A DNA stretch of 64,000 nt, from contig CAWKAN010000018.1 in assembly GCA_963847615.1 (NCBI GenBank), positions 220,605 through 284,604 of the forward strand, given 5' to 3'. The DNA is from Palsa-883 sp963847615. Lineage in GTDB: Bacteria > Pseudomonadota > Alphaproteobacteria > Acetobacterales > Acetobacteraceae. Shown here piece after piece: positions 62,557-64,000 of this stretch. The notes under the pieces were generated by a model. It was not told the DNA's origin and did not search any database. It worked only from the letters and a program-made list of their open reading frames with translations. Numbering within the stretch: the stretch's first letter is position 1; every line of letters begins with the position of its first letter. A program made the translations under genes and the position numbers.

Positions 62557-63287
62557 GCCGCGGCGGGGCGCAGCGGGATGTCGAGCAGCAGGTCCGCGCC
62601 CAGCCGATGCACCGTCCAGGCGAAGCGCAAGGCCGCCTCCGGCGAGGCCGCCGGCGGCAGGACGAAGGCCGGCACGCCGCCGCCGAGCAGCAGCGGCGCG
62701 ATCGTCACGTGCAGCCGATCCAACGCGCCGGCGGCAAGGAAGCGCGAGACGGTGACGCCGCCGCCCTCCACGAACACCCGGAGCAGGCCGCGCGCCGCCA
62801 GCGCCGCCAGCACCGCCTGGATGGCGAATGCCGCGCCGGTGCGCCGCAGCCGCACGACGCTGGCCTCGCCCAGCCGGTCGGGGCCCGGCGCGTCCTCGGC
62901 GCACAGCAGCAGTGTCTCCGGGCCGCCCTGGAAGACCCGGAACCGCGCGTCCAGCCGCCGCTGCGGGTCGAGCACGACGCGGACCGGCGAGCTGCCCTCG
63001 ACCGCGCGGGTGGTCAGCAGCGGATCGTCGGCCAGCACCGTGCCGGCGCCGACCACCACCGCGTCGAACAGCGCGCGCAGCCGGTGGGTGTGGACGATGT
63101 CGGGCGGGCCGCTGATCCAGCGCGAGGCCCCCGAGGCGGTCGCGATGCGCCCGTCCAGCGACTGGGCGATGCGGCCCAATACCAGGGGCTGGTTGGCCAG
63201 CAACGGGCCGTACAGCGGCGACAGGCCCGCATCCGCCGGCGCGCGGCGCAGCAGGCGACGCCAGGTCTGCGCGTCCGGCCCGTCCAT
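62553..63287 (-). CDS. RibD-like pyrimidine/pterin reductase
   Basis: A 244-residue RibD C-terminal-type reductase with no deaminase domain. GRIAQSLDGRIATASGASRW at residues 38-57 and ALFDAVVVGAGTVLADDPLLTTR followed by VRVVLDPQRRLDAR are family signatures; RVFVEGGGVTVSRFL is the cofactor-binding loop. Similar to the reductase step of riboflavin synthesis, but its location with QueD-like and MDR genes suggests a different pteridine or pyrimidine product. First gene of the operon. Confidence 0.9.
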   Translation of the reverse strand: MDGPDAQTWRRLLRRAPADAGLSPLYGPLLANQPLVLGRIAQSLDGRIATASGASRWISGPPDIVHTHRLRALFDAVVVGAGTVLADDPLLTTRAVEGSSPVRVVLDPQRRLDARFRVFQGGPETLLLCAEDAPGPDRLGEASVVRLRRTGAAFAIQAVLAALAARGLLRVFVEGGGVTVSRFLAAGALDRLHVTIAPLLLGGGVPAFVLPPAASPEAALRFAWTVHRLGADLLLDIPLRPAAA

Positions 63288-63544
63288 CGCGCGGCAGTAT
63301 CATGCCGGCGGCCTCGCCCGGAAGGGCCGGGCCGGGGTGGGCGGGTGGAAGCTGGCGGCGGCGCACCCGGCGGCGCGCGCCAAGCTGCCGGGGAGCGGGG
63401 GGCGACATTCCGCGCGTTGGCGGGGGCGGGAAGCTGGTCCTGCCGCGGCGCGGCGACCGGCCCGCCCGGCGCCGATGGATGAAAACGTGGCAAATTGCGC
63501 TTCATTGCTTGCTTGCTGCGGTGCACGAGGGCGACAATGACAAC
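63288..63544. other. Divergent promoter region, RibD-like / ppx
   Basis: About 250 bp with no gene; a short AT-richer patch with GCTTGCTTGCTG lies near 63.5 kb. Confidence 0.4.
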
Positions 63545-64000
63545 ATGATGGACAGGGTTAACTCCGCGCAGGCGGATCAGGCGCCCGGCGTGGCGACGCG
63601 GGAGGACAGGTTTGCGGCATCGGCGTTTGCCGCGCTGGACCTCGGCACCAACCAGTGCCGCATGCTGGTCGGCGCGCCGACCGGCGACGGGTTCCGGGTG
63701 CTCGACAGTTTCAGCCGGGGGGTTCGCCTCGGCGAGGGGCTGCACGACAGCGGCTGCCTCTGCCCGGCGGCGATGGACCGGGCGATCGCCGCGCTGGCGG
63801 CCTGCGCGGCGCGGCTGGACCGCCGGCCGGTCCGCGCGCTGCGCGCGGTCGCCACCGAGGCGTGCCGGCGCGCCGCCAACGGCGCGGCGTTCCTGGCGCG
63901 GGTGAAGCAGGAGACCGGGCTGGCGGTCGCAGTGATCTCGACGCGCGAGGAGGCGGAGCTGGCGGTGGAAAGCTGCGCGCCGCTGCTGGCCGGCACCGGG
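63545..64000 (+). CDS. Ppx/GppA phosphatase, N-terminal part
   Basis: Exopolyphosphatase/guanosine-pentaphosphate phosphatase family. FAALDLGTNQCRMLVGAPTG is the phosphate-1 loop of the ASKHA fold, and VRLGEGLHDSG, RAVATEACRRAANG and VISTREEAELAVE follow as in the family. The gene runs off the right edge; 152 residues are visible. ATG at 63545, with a second ATG at 63548. Confidence 0.92.
   Translation, partial: MMDRVNSAQADQAPGVATREDRFAASAFAALDLGTNQCRMLVGAPTGDGFRVLDSFSRGVRLGEGLHDSGCLCPAAMDRAIAALAACAARLDRRPVRALRAVATEACRRAANGAAFLARVKQETGLAVAVISTREEAELAVESCAPLLAGTG

Overview
This is a high-GC window whose gene content points to an alphaproteobacterium, most likely of the Acetobacteraceae. The basis is the yqeY-dnaG-rpoD operon, a class I polyhydroxyalkanoate synthase, a form II CODH-type molybdenum hydroxylase operon and a BCAM0308-family protein; this placement is inferred from gene content and style, not from a marker search. 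Most of the window is chromosomal housekeeping DNA, with accessory patches at 0.5-3.2, 13.8-14.6, 16.8-19.0, 25.5-28.5, 31.0-33.5 and 40.0-42.5 kb.

Layout. 1-5.1 kb: truncated GMC oxidoreductase, frameshifted Mrr endonuclease, haloacid dehalogenase, DUF5615/DUF433 pair, aldo/keto reductase coupled to an M19 dipeptidase. 5.2-8.3 kb: NYN-domain protein, then a DapA-like lyase divergent from an IclR regulator with two matching operators. 8.7-13.7 kb: yqeY-dnaG-rpoD-GNAT on the minus strand. 13.8-15.2 kb: a toxin/antitoxin-like pair and a GFA-family protein. 15.3-22.3 kb: carA (with an N-terminal helix-turn-helix-like extension) and carB, separated by three small unknown genes and an AAA ATPase. 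22.5-25.5 kb: greA, threonine ammonia-lyase, diaminopimelate-dehydrogenase-like gene. 25.5-28.5 kb: IS66- and IS3-type remnants, a decayed GxxExxY gene and an intact nitrilase. 28.6-31 kb: long HPF with a cold-shock domain, DUF2267, a small unknown and BCAM0308, with three FNR/FixK-type boxes, i.e. a probable low-oxygen regulon. 31-33.5 kb: a 96-bp tandem array, an MBL-fold hydrolase, a nested palindromic element. 33.8-40 kb: phaC, OmpA-like lipoprotein, PLP aminotransferase, homoserine dehydrogenase. 40.2-42.4 kb: a second nested palindrome carrying a group II intron. 42.7-50.3 kb: methyltransferase, frameshifted lipoprotein, ssb, uvrA, EamA transporter, cupin. 50.5-57.3 kb: molybdenum hydroxylase S-L-M operon and a solute-binding protein, all broken by many one-base shifts. 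57.3-64 kb: D-amino-acid-dehydrogenase-like oxidase, acyl-CoA dehydrogenase, MarR-GNAT fusion, a RibD-like/MDR/QueD-like trio and the start of a Ppx/GppA phosphatase.

The most unusual content is non-coding. One family consists of five composite palindromic elements, one with a perfect 120-bp palindrome, whose centres differ in sequence yet stay self-complementary. A second family is built on a roughly 30-bp motif (ATACCAG...TTGACCCATCGG). It appears as a hairpin array, as a nested palindrome, and as the host of the group II intron. Short in-frame tandem repeats (12, 15 or 24 bp) also recur at linkers and ends of many proteins.
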